A stretch of DNA of 64,000 bases from Nitrosomonas sp. Is79A3 (GTDB lineage: Bacteria > Pseudomonadota > Gammaproteobacteria > Burkholderiales > Nitrosomonadaceae), in the NCBI RefSeq assembly GCF_000219585.1, contig NC_015731.1, positions 310,001 to 374,000 of the forward strand, written 5' to 3'. The stretch's first letter is position 1. Each line of letters starts with the position of its first letter. Positions 1 to 8,152 of this stretch are shown piece after piece. The notes below the pieces were generated by a model. The model was not told the DNA's origin. It saw only the letters and a list, made by a program, of their open reading frames with translations, and did no database searches. The translations under genes were made by a program, and so were the position numbers.

Positions 1-212
1 CAAATAACCCTCCAACTCAATACTATTAATACCCACGTATTTTTACGTACTTAATGAATTTTCATATAGTGGTAAATTTCATCCACGGCAATAAACCGGA
101 GAATATGTCTTAAATACATTTTCTTCAAAAAGTTATTGCTATTAATAATTGGTTTTCCTTGTTTTCTTCTCAAAGAAATCCAATTCTCAATAACACAGTA
201 GATGGAGAAAAA

Positions 213-740
213 ATGAAAGCAAAAAATATTGCCTTGATGATTGTTACAACGTCATCTCTAGGGATTCTTACTGGTTGCGCCACCATTATGGGTCAAAGTG
301 CCGCTGAAACTTTAAATGTTAGAAGTGCCCCTGATCAAGCAAATGTTGTAATTACTGATGAAGCAGGAGTCAAAGTATTTGAAGGGAAAACCCCTACTTC
401 GTTGCCTTTGGAGAAAAAGAAAAGCTTTTTTAGCGGTAAGAAATATTTTGTAAATATCAAAAAAGAAGGCCATGTAGAGCAAACTGTCATCGTAGATACA
501 GAGGTGAATGGTTGGTATGTCGGTGGGAATCTAGTGTTTGGAGGATTGCTTGGATACCTAATTATTGATCCTGCAACTGGAGCCATGTGGAAGTTGGATA
601 AACAGGAAATCAGCGTAACGTTAAATGCTTCAGCAAAGAATACTTCTCATAATAACAAGTCAATTGACGGGGGCCTTACGGTCATGTCCATCGAGCAAGT
701 ACCTGCTCATCTGCGTGAGAAGATGCAGCCAATCAATTAA
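213..740 (+). CDS. small outer-membrane-type lipoprotein, function unknown
   Basis: The protein has about 175 residues. I chose the ATG at 213 because GGAG lies just upstream and it starts a lipoprotein signal peptide (MKAKN, hydrophobic stretch, lipobox LTGC, lipid Cys at about residue 22). An in-frame extension back to 159 has no signal sequence. The mature start CATIMGQ is common in small proteobacterial lipoproteins. The next ~60 residues (VRSAPDQANVVITDEAG) resemble a PEGA-like surface beta domain. A Gly-rich hydrophobic patch (GGNLVFGGLLGYLIIDP) lies in the middle. No enzyme motif is visible. It stands alone and is followed by a hairpin. Confidence 0.7.
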   Translation: MKAKNIALMIVTTSSLGILTGCATIMGQSAAETLNVRSAPDQANVVITDEAGVKVFEGKTPTSLPLEKKKSFFSGKKYFVNIKKEGHVEQTVIVDTEVNGWYVGGNLVFGGLLGYLIIDPATGAMWKLDKQEISVTLNASAKNTSHNNKSIDGGLTVMSIEQVPAHLREKMQPIN

Positions 741-761
741 TTAATTAACATTCGGAAAGAA

Positions 762-787
762 CTATGTCACCGTTAATTGTGACATAG
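762..787. terminator. 9-bp hairpin downstream of the lipoprotein gene
   Basis: A perfect 9-bp inverted repeat (CTATGTCAC / GTGACATAG) with an 8-nt loop lies 22 nt after the stop codon. No T-tract follows, so if it terminates transcription it is a weak or Rho-assisted site. Confidence 0.4.
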
Positions 788-940
788 CCCTGGGAATCAT
801 TTAATCGAGGAAAAGTTATCATCGGATCAGACTGATTTTAATGAAGCACTGTGGCAAGCCGGAGAATCACGATTACCAGCTTTACTTGGCACTAAACGAT
901 ATTGAGCATTCCAGAACCAAGGCCAATCATCCACAGACTA

Positions 941-2270
941 GAGGGTATCCTAAATTTTGTGTAAGTGGCGGTAATTACTGCTGAGGCATCCTTTCCTCAA
1001 ACTGAATAGTAAACCTGTTTAACGCAGGTTTCCAATCGCGCAGTGGCATCGTCCATTTCTTGCTGATATTGATCAGTGCCAAATAGAACAATTTAGTAAC
1101 AGCTTCATCATTTGGAAATGAGCTCCTATTTTTACTAACTTTACGTAAACTCATGTTCACCGACTCAATGGCATTGGTGGTGTAAATGATTTTGCGTATT
1201 TCAGGGGGGTAATCGAAGAACGGAATAATACGCATCCAATTGTTACGCCAGGATTTAGCAATTGGCGGATAAGCATCATCCCATTTCACTTCAAATTCAG
1301 TGAGATATTGCTCTGCCTCGTCTGCTGTTGATGCGCTGTAAACGCGCTTCAAATCAGTTGCAACCAGACCGCGTTTATTCCAGCCCACGTAATTTAAACT
1401 ATTACGCACCATATGCACAATGCAAAGCTGTACCGTGGCTTGCGGTTAGACCGCCTCAATGGCTTCAGGAAAGCCTTTTAAGCCATCCACACAGGCGATG
1501 AAGATGTCTTGTATGCCACGGTTCTTAAGTTCAGTGACAACGCCCAGCCAGAATTTAGCACCTTCAGTCTGTGAGACCCATAAACCCAGCACTTCTTTTT
1601 CGCCTTGCATGTTTATGCCAATGGCAAGGTATACGGCTTTGGTACGCACCGCACCGGCATCACGGACTTTGACGTGGATGCAATCCAGATAAATGACGGG
1701 ATAGACTGCATCCAGCGGGCGGGACTGCCATTGCTTCACATCTTCCATCACTGCATCGGTAACGGATGAGATCAGTGTAGGCGAAACCTCCGCACCATAC
1801 ATCTCGATCAGGTGACTCTGGATTTCGCGTACCGTCATACCACGCGAGTACAGTGATATGATCTTGCCATCAAAGCCAGTCCAGCGTGTTTGGTGCTTAG
1901 AGATCAGTTGTGGTTCAAAGCCGCCCTCGCGATCACGAGGGATTTCAATCGGCAACTCACCAAATTCACCCTTAAGGGTCTTGCTGCTTTTGCCGTTGCG
2001 GGCATTGCCAGTGAGGTTGCTGACAGTAGCATGTTTGTCATGACCCAAGTGCTCAGTCATTTCCGCTTGTAACGCACGTTCAATCAGCGCCTTGGTGAGT
2101 TGCTTAAGTAAGCCATTCTCTCCAATTAGGTCTTCTGGCTTTTTATAGCCTGATAACAGTTGGTCAATTAAATCGTTGGGTAAAGTTCTTGTTGTCGTCA
2201 TTTCTTATCCATTTCTGAAAGTAGCAGTTTCCTGCAAAATGACCACTTACACAAAATTTCTTACACCCTC
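941..2270. mobile_element. IS256-family insertion sequence (1330 bp)
   Basis: The ends are imperfect 28-bp inverted repeats: GAGGGTATCCTAAATTTTGT on the left, and GAGGGTGTAAGAAATTTTGT as the reverse complement of the right. They are flanked by an exact 8-bp target duplication ACAGACTA at 933-940 and 2271-2278. Size, 8-bp duplication and transposase type fit IS256. It sits inside an IS481 transposase remnant. Confidence 0.92.
975..2201 (-). pseudogene. IS256-family transposase with an in-frame stop
   Basis: This is a mutator-type DDE transposase of about 408 codons on the minus strand. A TAA at 1446-1448 replaces what is usually Tyr in the VYPQ stretch (AIEAV-stop-PQATVQLCIVHMVR), and the frame stays open on both sides. 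The N-terminal part (to 2201) has [12 protein letters not shown], and the C-terminal part has FFDYPPEIRKIIYTTNAIES. A single nonsense mutation therefore inactivates an otherwise complete gene. Apart from read-through, the element could move only with help from another copy. Confidence 0.88.
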
Positions 2271-2455
2271 ACAGACTAACGGTATTTGCGAACTTTTCCA
2301 CAAAACCATCCTGCAGGAGTTCTACTAGATGGCATTCCGGTGCAAGATTTACAGGTCCATTGAAGAGTTACAAGTCGATCTGGATGACGTATTACAACAA
2401 CGAGCGAACTCACCAAGGTAAGATATTTGTCTGCGGTGGTTGCCCTAGATACTGC

Positions 2456-2695
2456 CAGCCATCGTCTTCTGCGGTTTGATCGACGGCGATGCCGAGCAAT
2501 TTTACTAACCAGGTATCCATTCTTGGTTCATTTCTGGATGGTTTTTTGTTACCCAAGCCATTAGTTCCAGATTTTTCTTCTTCGACAGTTCCAGTCTCAG
2601 CTAAATTTTCGGTTCATCTGGCATGTGCATATTTGGCTGTAAAATGCATGGTGAAAGAATGTGAACTAAAGGTTGTATTTCTCGGAATTTTAACT
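2456..2695. other. gap with a possible minus-strand gene fragment
   Basis: No complete gene is supported. On the minus strand an open stretch at about 2405-2600 encodes ETGTVEEEKSGTNGLGNKKP and then MDTWLVKLLGIAVDQTAEDD before its stop. It reads like protein, but I do not recognise it and it has no clear start, so it may be the tail of an eroded gene. Confidence 0.3.
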
Positions 2696-2938
2696 TTAGT
2701 CGTCCTCTTCACCTTCCCTGTTGCTGTCGCTACCACAATGACTGCATGTATGTTCTGGAGAGATACGTTCCTCTGCAAGAAGTAAATTTAGTTCTCCGTC
2801 AGATAGTTCAAGTTCATCAGCACGTTCCACTTTGTATTCCTCTAACACGTCATCTTGAACATCGGCTTCTACCAAGTATTCAACCCCCGTACGTTTACAT
2901 TCCTGGCAAGGAATCATGATTGTGTGTCTATCCAACAT
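2696..2938 (-). CDS. small acidic zinc-ribbon protein
   Basis: This 80-residue protein starts at ATG 2938, with AGAGGTG five to six bases upstream. Two CxxC pairs (C11-C14 in PCQECKRTG and C65-C68 in TCSHCGSD) can form one zinc ribbon across a very acidic middle. The C-terminus is also acidic (REGEEDD). Such proteins usually bind nucleic acid or protein partners, but nothing here fixes a role. It is an intact island between IS remnants. The ribosome site and the cysteine spacing are the main reasons to believe it. Confidence 0.6.
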   Translation of the reverse strand: MLDRHTIMIPCQECKRTGVEYLVEADVQDDVLEEYKVERADELELSDGELNLLLAEERISPEHTCSHCGSDSNREGEEDD

Positions 2939-3170
2939 TTAGCACCTCTTCTACTAAGAAAAAAAGAATCATATGCAACAATGAATTTTTCTGCAGATAA
3001 TTGTGTTAGTGCTAAAATTAGTATCAATGAAGAGAGTGAGGAAAACACCAGTAGTGCGCCAAAGGTGCGCCGGTTAAGTTAATAATGGCCATGTAGTAAT
3101 TAACTGTTTAAATTGTCTTGTTTTTCCAAGTGACATTAGGAAACAAAAGGTTGGTGTAACGTTCTGACCG

Positions 3171-3520
3171 AGATGATCAATCATTCTAAGCCACCCCAGT
3201 TAACTCGCAAGATAACGTGTTGCTATATAATGGAATTTCCCCATCCATTGTCTGAAGCGGCTACCATAAACATTAGCATTCTGAATGTGGTAAGCATCGT
3301 TGATAACTCATTGACCTGCGGCAATGTTGACTGGGCGATGAACAATTTTTGCATTCCTGGTGATCTGTTTGTAGGCGGACATTCCATCTGTGCAAAGAAT
3401 GGCAGCTTTGCCGCCTAGTTTGCGTGCGACTCTCGGCAAATAATGTTGTCCCTTAAAAGATTCTAGAAAATACATTTCGTCAGCTTCAGCAATGCCATTT
3501 ATTTTATTATTGGTTGTGAT
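3171..3520 (-). pseudogene. IS1595 (ISXO2-like) transposase remnant
   Basis: The minus strand reads ADEMYFLESFKGQHYLPRVA, then KLGGKAAILCTDGMSAYKQI, then INDAYHIQNANVYGSRFRQW and YIATRYLAS-stop-LGWLR. This is the DDE core of ISXO2-type transposases (the DE-x-Y/F-F-LES and HIQN regions). Stops interrupt it in at least two places and no terminal repeats are evident, so it is an old remnant. Confidence 0.75.
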
Positions 3521-3675
3521 ATGTTAATCAGCGCTCAGAATTTACCATTTGTTATAAATATTTCTGGAAACTGATTCCAATGATAAACTTGATTAGAAGA
3601 TTGTTCAGCCAAACCCGATTTTTTCTATTATATGGCGCATACTGACCCAAACAAACCCATCAAAGACAAATTGCC

Positions 3676-4626
3676 ATGGCCATGAACCGTACCCAATTCC
3701 AAGCAGGCTTGTCCTTACCTGCATTCCTTACGCAGTTTGGCACAGATGAGCAATGCGCGGATGCGCTGGAAGTGTCCCGTTGGCCGCAAGGATTCTGCTG
3801 CCCAGGCTTCAACACCACGGATTATTATATGCTCAAGGTAGGAAAACATAAGACCTTCCAATGCAAGTGCTGCCGGTTGCAGACATATCTGATCGCAGGC
3901 ACCTTGTTCCAAAGCACCCACTTGGCGCTAAGCATTTGGTTCTTAGCAATTTATCTGATCAGCCAAGCCAAGCCCGGCTTGTCGGCACTCGACCTTAAGC
4001 GGCAGCTGGGCGTGAACTAGCCCACGGCTTGGCTGATTCAGCAGAAGTTGATGCAGGCGATGGTCGAACGGGATGCCAAGTATACGCTGAGTGGTAATGT
4101 CCAGGCGGATGACGCTTACCTTGGCGGAGATTGGCTGGCGGCAATGCAGGCCGGGGTTCCGAGAACAAGGTGCCTTTTGTGGCGGCCATTTCGCTCGGCG
4201 CCGAAGGCCGTCCCTTGTATATAAATGGTACTGGTCCCTGGTTTTACGCGCAAAGCGGTTTTTGACTGGGCTACCGCTGACCTCGCGCCAGGTTGTATAG
4301 TCACTTCCGATGGATTGGGTTGTTTTGTCGGGGTTACTGATGCTGGCAGCCAGCACCGGGCAATCATCGCGGACGATCGCAATCCTAGGGATTTGCCAGA
4401 ATTCAACTGGATCAATACGGTTTTTGGCAACCTCAAAACCAGCCTGGGCGGCGCTTATCATGCATTCGATTTCGCCAAATATGGAACCCGTTACCTCGGT
4501 GCATTTGTTTACCGTTTCAACCGACGCTTCCATCTTGAAGTGCTTCCTCTGCGTCTGTTCGTCGCCGCAGCCACTATCGGGCCTCGCCCAGAACGTTGGC
4601 TTCGGCAAGCTAAAGAATCTTTCTAA
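3676..4626 (+). pseudogene. IS1595-family (IS1016-like) transposase, degenerate
   Basis: The frame starts MNRTQFQAGLSLPAFLTQFG and carries the N-terminal zinc-binding region (CCPGFN, CKCC) and an HTH. TAG at 4018-4020 stands where the family has Tyr (GVN-stop-PTAW). Two compensating frameshifts lie near 4125-4240: the DDAYLGGD motif is in one frame, GRGSENKVPFVAA in another, and GFTRKAVFDWATADLAPG onward is back in the first. The C-terminal core HAFDFAKYGTRYLGAFVYRF is intact. It is non-functional, but complete in length. Confidence 0.85.
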
Positions 4627-4681
4627 TCAGGATGATAAATGGAACAGGGATGCCTTACTTATTTGAATGAACTTGCAATTC

Positions 4682-4710
4682 CCCGTGGTCTTGCCACGGG
4701 TTGTTTATTC
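4682..4710. terminator. hairpin after the IS1595 copy
   Basis: CCCGTGG / CCACGGG (4682-4688, 4694-4700) has a 5-nt loop and is followed by TTGTTTATT. The form is that of a plus-strand intrinsic terminator. It may be part of the IS end or of older host sequence. Confidence 0.4.
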
Positions 4711-4804
4711 TCAATAGAAAGAGAAATAATTGCATAAGAGTAATATTTTTATAAAGTTGCTTATGCATTAAATATCTTTACTATTCTTTAAAGAATAGAA
4801 ATTA

Positions 4805-5242
4805 TTATAGCTGTACTTCTCGAAGAGACCGTATTTCTTTTTCGCATTGCTCTTTGCTAACGGGATTAATATTTGCACTTTTCATTAAAACATTGAAATT
4901 TAGATCAAGTTTCATGCAGTAAATATCTCCGCTTTTAACCGCAATCTTGCTGCCCTCGCCCATCCCGGTATTTGCTCTTATCATTTTATTACCGGCATCA
5001 GTATTTACTACAAAGAAAGACCCATTAGGTAGGGAGCCGACTAATTTTTCGTCAATTAATACATCATATTGATTTATCATACCAGCCATTGCGCTCTCGC
5101 GATAAACATATATTGCCGCTCTACTCTTGTCGGTGTTTGTTAGACCTTCATAATTTCCTGTTGTTTTTACTGAAGTCGCACAGCCCGCTGATATTGCGAC
5201 AAGCAAAGATACAGCAATCATTTTAAGTACTCTAGTTTTCAT
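4805..5242 (-). CDS. DUF2846-like lipoprotein
   Basis: This is a 145-residue lipoprotein. The signal peptide MKTRVLKMIAVSLLVAISAG ends at lipid Cys 21 (lipobox ISAGC). ATG 5242 is preceded by GGAAAGAAG. The core has the pattern of DUF2846 proteins: AAIYVYRESAMAGMINQYDV, a conserved G in VGSLPNGSFFVVNTDAG, and a C-terminal beta strand region. The family is a predicted small periplasmic or outer-membrane beta domain of unknown role. Another Sel1-type lipoprotein gene follows upstream on the same strand, but the ~170-bp gap suggests separate transcription. Confidence 0.75.
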   Translation of the reverse strand: MKTRVLKMIAVSLLVAISAGCATSVKTTGNYEGLTNTDKSRAAIYVYRESAMAGMINQYDVLIDEKLVGSLPNGSFFVVNTDAGNKMIRANTGMGEGSKIAVKSGDIYCMKLDLNFNVLMKSANINPVSKEQCEKEIRSLREVQL

Positions 5243-6035
5243 CTTCTTTCCCTATTAGTTGTATTTGAAATTTATATTTTGAGTTTTGAATTATCATCAG
5301 AACCAATTCTGAGTTTTTAAAAATAAAGCAGCTGACTTTTAACAAGTTTCGTTCAAATAGACGGGGAATTAAACCCGCAGAGATTAATTGATTAATGCAT
5401 CTCATGCTTCTTCTTAGAACTTTCCCTTTGTCTCTCGGGATAACTTCTCCAATCTTCCTAATATTTCTAAAATTCCCTTAGCTTTTACATGCCCTTGATC
5501 AGCTGCTTTGCGATACCATGATTTAGCTTGTACTAAGTCATAAGGAACACCCTTACCGCTTTCATAAAACAACCCTAAATCATATTGAGCACCGGCATGT
5601 CCTTGCTCAGCTGCTTCACGAAACCACGAAGCTGCTTTTGCATCGTCCTGAGGAACACCCTCACCGCTGACATACAACATTCCTAAATCATATTGAGCTC
5701 TGTCATATCCTTGCTCAGCTGCTTTACGAAACCACGAAGCTGCTTGAACATAGTCTTTGGGGACAGCTTTACCCCGATAGTACTCATTTCCTAAACTATA
5801 CTGAGCAACGGCAAGTCCTTGCTCAGCTGCTTTGCGATACCACGAAACTGCTTGTGCGTAGTCCTTGGATACGCCTTCACCTTTATAGTATGCGTTTCCT
5901 AAATTAAATTGTGCACCGGTATGTCCTTGCTCAGCTGCTTTACGATACCACGAAGCTGCTTGTGCGTAGTCCTTGGAGACACCATTGAATCGCCCCGGGT
6001 TTTGAGGAGGCTCCAAATCTTGAGAGAATGGAGCG

Positions 6036-6359
6036 ATGAACAAAACAAACAAATATTCCCCCGAAGTAAAAGAACGAGCAGTCCGCCTGGTGCAAGAGCA
6101 TCGCAGTGAGTACCCTTCGCTGTGGGCGACGATAGAATCGATTGCGCCCAAGATCGGCTGCGCGCCGCCGACATTGCATGATTGGGTAAAGAAGCACGAG
6201 ATCGACACAGGCCTACGAGATGGCATCACCAGTGAAGAGCGCGAACGCATCAAAGCACTGGAGCGTGAGGTCAAGGAATTACGTCGCGCCAATGAAATTC
6301 TGAAACTGGCCAGTGCTTTTTTCGCCCAGGCGGAGCTCGACCGCAAACTCAAATCCTGA
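6036..6359 (+). CDS. IS3 transposase OrfA
   Basis: This 107-residue HTH protein starts at ATG 6036 with GGAG two bases upstream. It has the Tnp_1 fold ([36 protein letters not shown]) followed by a leucine-zipper-like helix ([20 protein letters not shown]) that binds the inverted repeats and multimerises. A T6C run at 6317-6323 inside [10 protein letters not shown] is a likely slippery site for the -1 frameshift that makes the OrfAB fusion transposase. Confidence 0.9.
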   Translation: MNKTNKYSPEVKERAVRLVQEHRSEYPSLWATIESIAPKIGCAPPTLHDWVKKHEIDTGLRDGITSEERERIKALEREVKELRRANEILKLASAFFAQAELDRKLKS

Positions 6360-6415
6360 GGTCGTTCATCGACCGGTATCGTGACACCCACGGGGTCGAG
6401 CCGATCTGCAAGGTA

Positions 6416-7264
6416 TTGCAGGTCGCCCCGTCAGGGTATCGGCGTCACGCGGCCGAGCGGCGCAATCCGGCATTGCGTTGCACTCGTGCCCAACGCGATG
6501 AGGTTTTGATGCCAGAAATTCAGCGTGTGTGGCAGGCTAACCTGCAGGTGTATGGTGCCGACAAGGTATGGCGGCAACTTAAGCGCGAAGGAATGCAGGT
6601 AGCTCGCTGCACTGTTGAACGGCTCATGAAACGGTTGGGGCTGGAAGGTGTGCGGCGCGGCAAGGTTGTGCGAACCACGGTTCCGGACAAGGCGCTGCCG
6701 TGCCCGCTGGATCGCGTAAACCGGCAATTCAAGGCGGATCGCCCAAACCAGTTATGGGTGTCGGATTTCACCTATGTTTCCACCTGGCAGGGCTGGCTAT
6801 ATGTCGCGTTCGTCATCGACGTGTTTGCCCGGTGCATCGTGGGTTGGCGGGTCAGTTCCAGCATGCACACGGACTTCGTACTGGATGCGCTGGAGCAGGC
6901 TTTATACGCCCGGCAACCGGAGCTGGGTGCCTTGATTCACCACAGCGACCGGGGTTCCCAGTATGTCTCTATCCGTTATACGGAGCGGCTTGCCGAGGCT
7001 GGAATAGAACCGTCGGTTGGCAGTAAAGGAGATAGCTACGATAACGCACTAGCCGAAACGATCAACGGGCTTTACAAAGCTGAATTGATTCACAAGCAGG
7101 GGCCATGGAAAAACAGGGAATCCGTTGAATTGGCGACGTTGAACTGGGTGTTCTGGTTCAATCACCAGCGTTTGCTTGGACCCATCGGCTATATACCGCC
7201 GGCGGAAGCTGAGGCACAATACTACCGGCAGTTAGCCAACTTGGATTCTGCCAAAGTTACTTAA
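6416..7264 (+). CDS. IS3 transposase OrfB (DDE catalytic subunit)
   Basis: This is the catalytic half of the IS3 transposase, probably made as an OrfAB fusion by -1 frameshifting at about 6317. The open frame continues upstream of 6416 through [20 protein letters not shown]. It contains HTH_21 (QVYGADKVWRQLKREGMQVA) and the rve integrase core with DDE residues: D in WVSDFTYV, D in HHSDRGSQYVS and E in NALAETINGLYKAELI. Length and motifs are complete. Confidence 0.9.
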   Translation: MQVAPSGYRRHAAERRNPALRCTRAQRDEVLMPEIQRVWQANLQVYGADKVWRQLKREGMQVARCTVERLMKRLGLEGVRRGKVVRTTVPDKALPCPLDRVNRQFKADRPNQLWVSDFTYVSTWQGWLYVAFVIDVFARCIVGWRVSSSMHTDFVLDALEQALYARQPELGALIHHSDRGSQYVSIRYTERLAEAGIEPSVGSKGDSYDNALAETINGLYKAELIHKQGPWKNRESVELATLNWVFWFNHQRLLGPIGYIPPAEAEAQYYRQLANLDSAKVT

Positions 7265-7588
7265 ACCAAACAGCCTCCAGAGAACCCGGGGTGATTCACC
7301 ATTGCCTAGGTAATATATGTTTCCTAAAGTAAATTGTGCACTGGTATGTCCTTGCTCAGCTGCTTTACGATACCATGATCTAGCTTGTGCAGAGTCCTGA
7401 GGAACACTCTTACCGAGTTGATACATCATCGCTAAATTGTATTGAGCTGAAGCGTCTCCCTGTTTTGCGAATTTTAGCGCAGTCAAATAATAGTCTTTAT
7501 TAGCCACAACGTTGGGATCTGTATTTACATTAGGCGCTGCACAACCCAATGTAGTAAGAACCAATAATACTAGTCATTTCTGCATCAT

Positions 7589-7903
7589 TAATCTCCTTTT
7601 GATTTATTCTAAAATATATATGCGTAAACTCAATTGCTTATTGTCTCTCAGTTTTTGTTTTTTTAACTGACTATATTTTGACATTGGGTGTAATAGCCCG
7701 TGCATCTAATCTATCAAGTTACGTGCTGAGAACGTACGGCTTAAAGTGGAGTAGTAAAATCCTAAAAATGCAATGGCATACTTCGCGATAGATGCCGTGT
7801 GAAGTACGCTAGATTAATGGCAATGGGAATTTTCCATCGCCGAGATATGTTCAACTCATAACAAAAGCTATGAGTTCACAGAATACAATTTCTTCATTAT
7901 TTC
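7589..7903. other. intergenic region without a supported gene
   Basis: About 315 bp of AT-rich sequence lies between the broken Sel1 gene and the ybdD-like gene. I see no open frame with a ribosome site and no clear terminator hairpin. Promoters for the Sel1 gene should lie just above 7600. Confidence 0.4.
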
Positions 7904-8104
7904 CTAACAGCACCGACTGATTTTTCCATTACCGCTGTAACGCGATTCCTGACGCTCCCGAAAAAACTGCGAATAAGACATGACGGGACGATCCGGATGC
8001 GTATTTTTCATGTGTTCCACATACGTGCCATAGTCAGGCATACCAACCATCAATCGCATGGTTTTTGAAATATGGCGTATGGTTTGTGTAATTTTGTAAT
8101 ACAT
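7904..8104 (-). CDS. YbdD/YjiX family small protein, CstA partner
   Basis: This 66-residue protein starts at ATG 8104, which follows GGAGAATAGCT; an upstream ATG at 8140 lacks a site. It shows the family signature MVGMPDYGTYVEHMKNTHPD and ends CC. In Escherichia coli the homologues ybdD and yjiX follow cstA and btsT, and they are thought to help the transporter. Here it likewise follows cstA on the same strand with a gap of about 50 bp, so the two very likely form one operon. Confidence 0.88.
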   Translation of the reverse strand: MYYKITQTIRHISKTMRLMVGMPDYGTYVEHMKNTHPDRPVMSYSQFFRERQESRYSGNGKISRCC

Positions 8105-8152
8105 AGCTATTCTCCATTGTTCATTTTTCTGATGTGGCATGGGCTGGCAATA

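Larger units (their letters stand above)
853..2455 (+). pseudogene. IS481-family transposase remnant split by IS256
   Basis: The pieces at 853-940 and 2271-2455 join in frame across the IS256 element. The first encodes HDYQLYLALNDIEHSRTKAN and the second NGICELFHKTILQEFY, then a stop. These match the catalytic-core end of the IS481 transposase at 24950-25989. Only the C-terminal third survives, with a stop and frame damage after FHKTILQEFY, so the copy was probably dead before or soon after the insertion. Confidence 0.8.
5986..7298. mobile_element. IS3-family element (1313 bp)
   Basis: The ends are inverted repeats: TGAATCGCCCCGGGTTTTGA, and TGAATCACCCCGGGTTCTCT as the reverse complement of the right. 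They are flanked by a 4-bp direct repeat CCAT at 5982-5985 and 7299-7302. It carries the usual overlapping orfA and orfB. It has inserted into the Sel1 lipoprotein gene in the opposite orientation. Both reading frames look intact, so the element may be active. Confidence 0.92.
5414..7588 (-). pseudogene. Sel1-repeat lipoprotein gene, nonsense mutation plus IS3 insertion
   Basis: The original gene runs 7588 to 7303, then 5985 to 5414, once the IS3 element is removed. The start ATGATG (7588) has AGGAG upstream. The lipobox region LVLTTLGC is clear, but codon 5 is TGA (7574-7576), so the signal peptide is cut unless translation restarts at the TTG at 7564. About two Sel1 repeats precede the insertion and five follow, each with A-x-SW[YF]RKAAEQG and a GxGVP turn. 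Sel1 proteins are alpha/alpha repeat scaffolds for protein contacts. The two independent lesions suggest it lost its function before or around the IS insertion. Confidence 0.85.

Noticed and set aside
335..586. Open frame on the minus strand inside the first lipoprotein gene
   Set aside because: It lies opposite a signal-peptide-bearing gene with a good ribosome site, and its own translation has no recognisable domain.
2489..2785. 98-codon plus-strand frame
   Set aside because: It overlaps the zinc-ribbon gene on the other strand, has no ribosome site and no domain; I prefer the minus-strand gene.
3173..3418. 81-codon plus-strand frame
   Set aside because: The reverse strand is a clear IS1595 transposase remnant, so this is a shadow.
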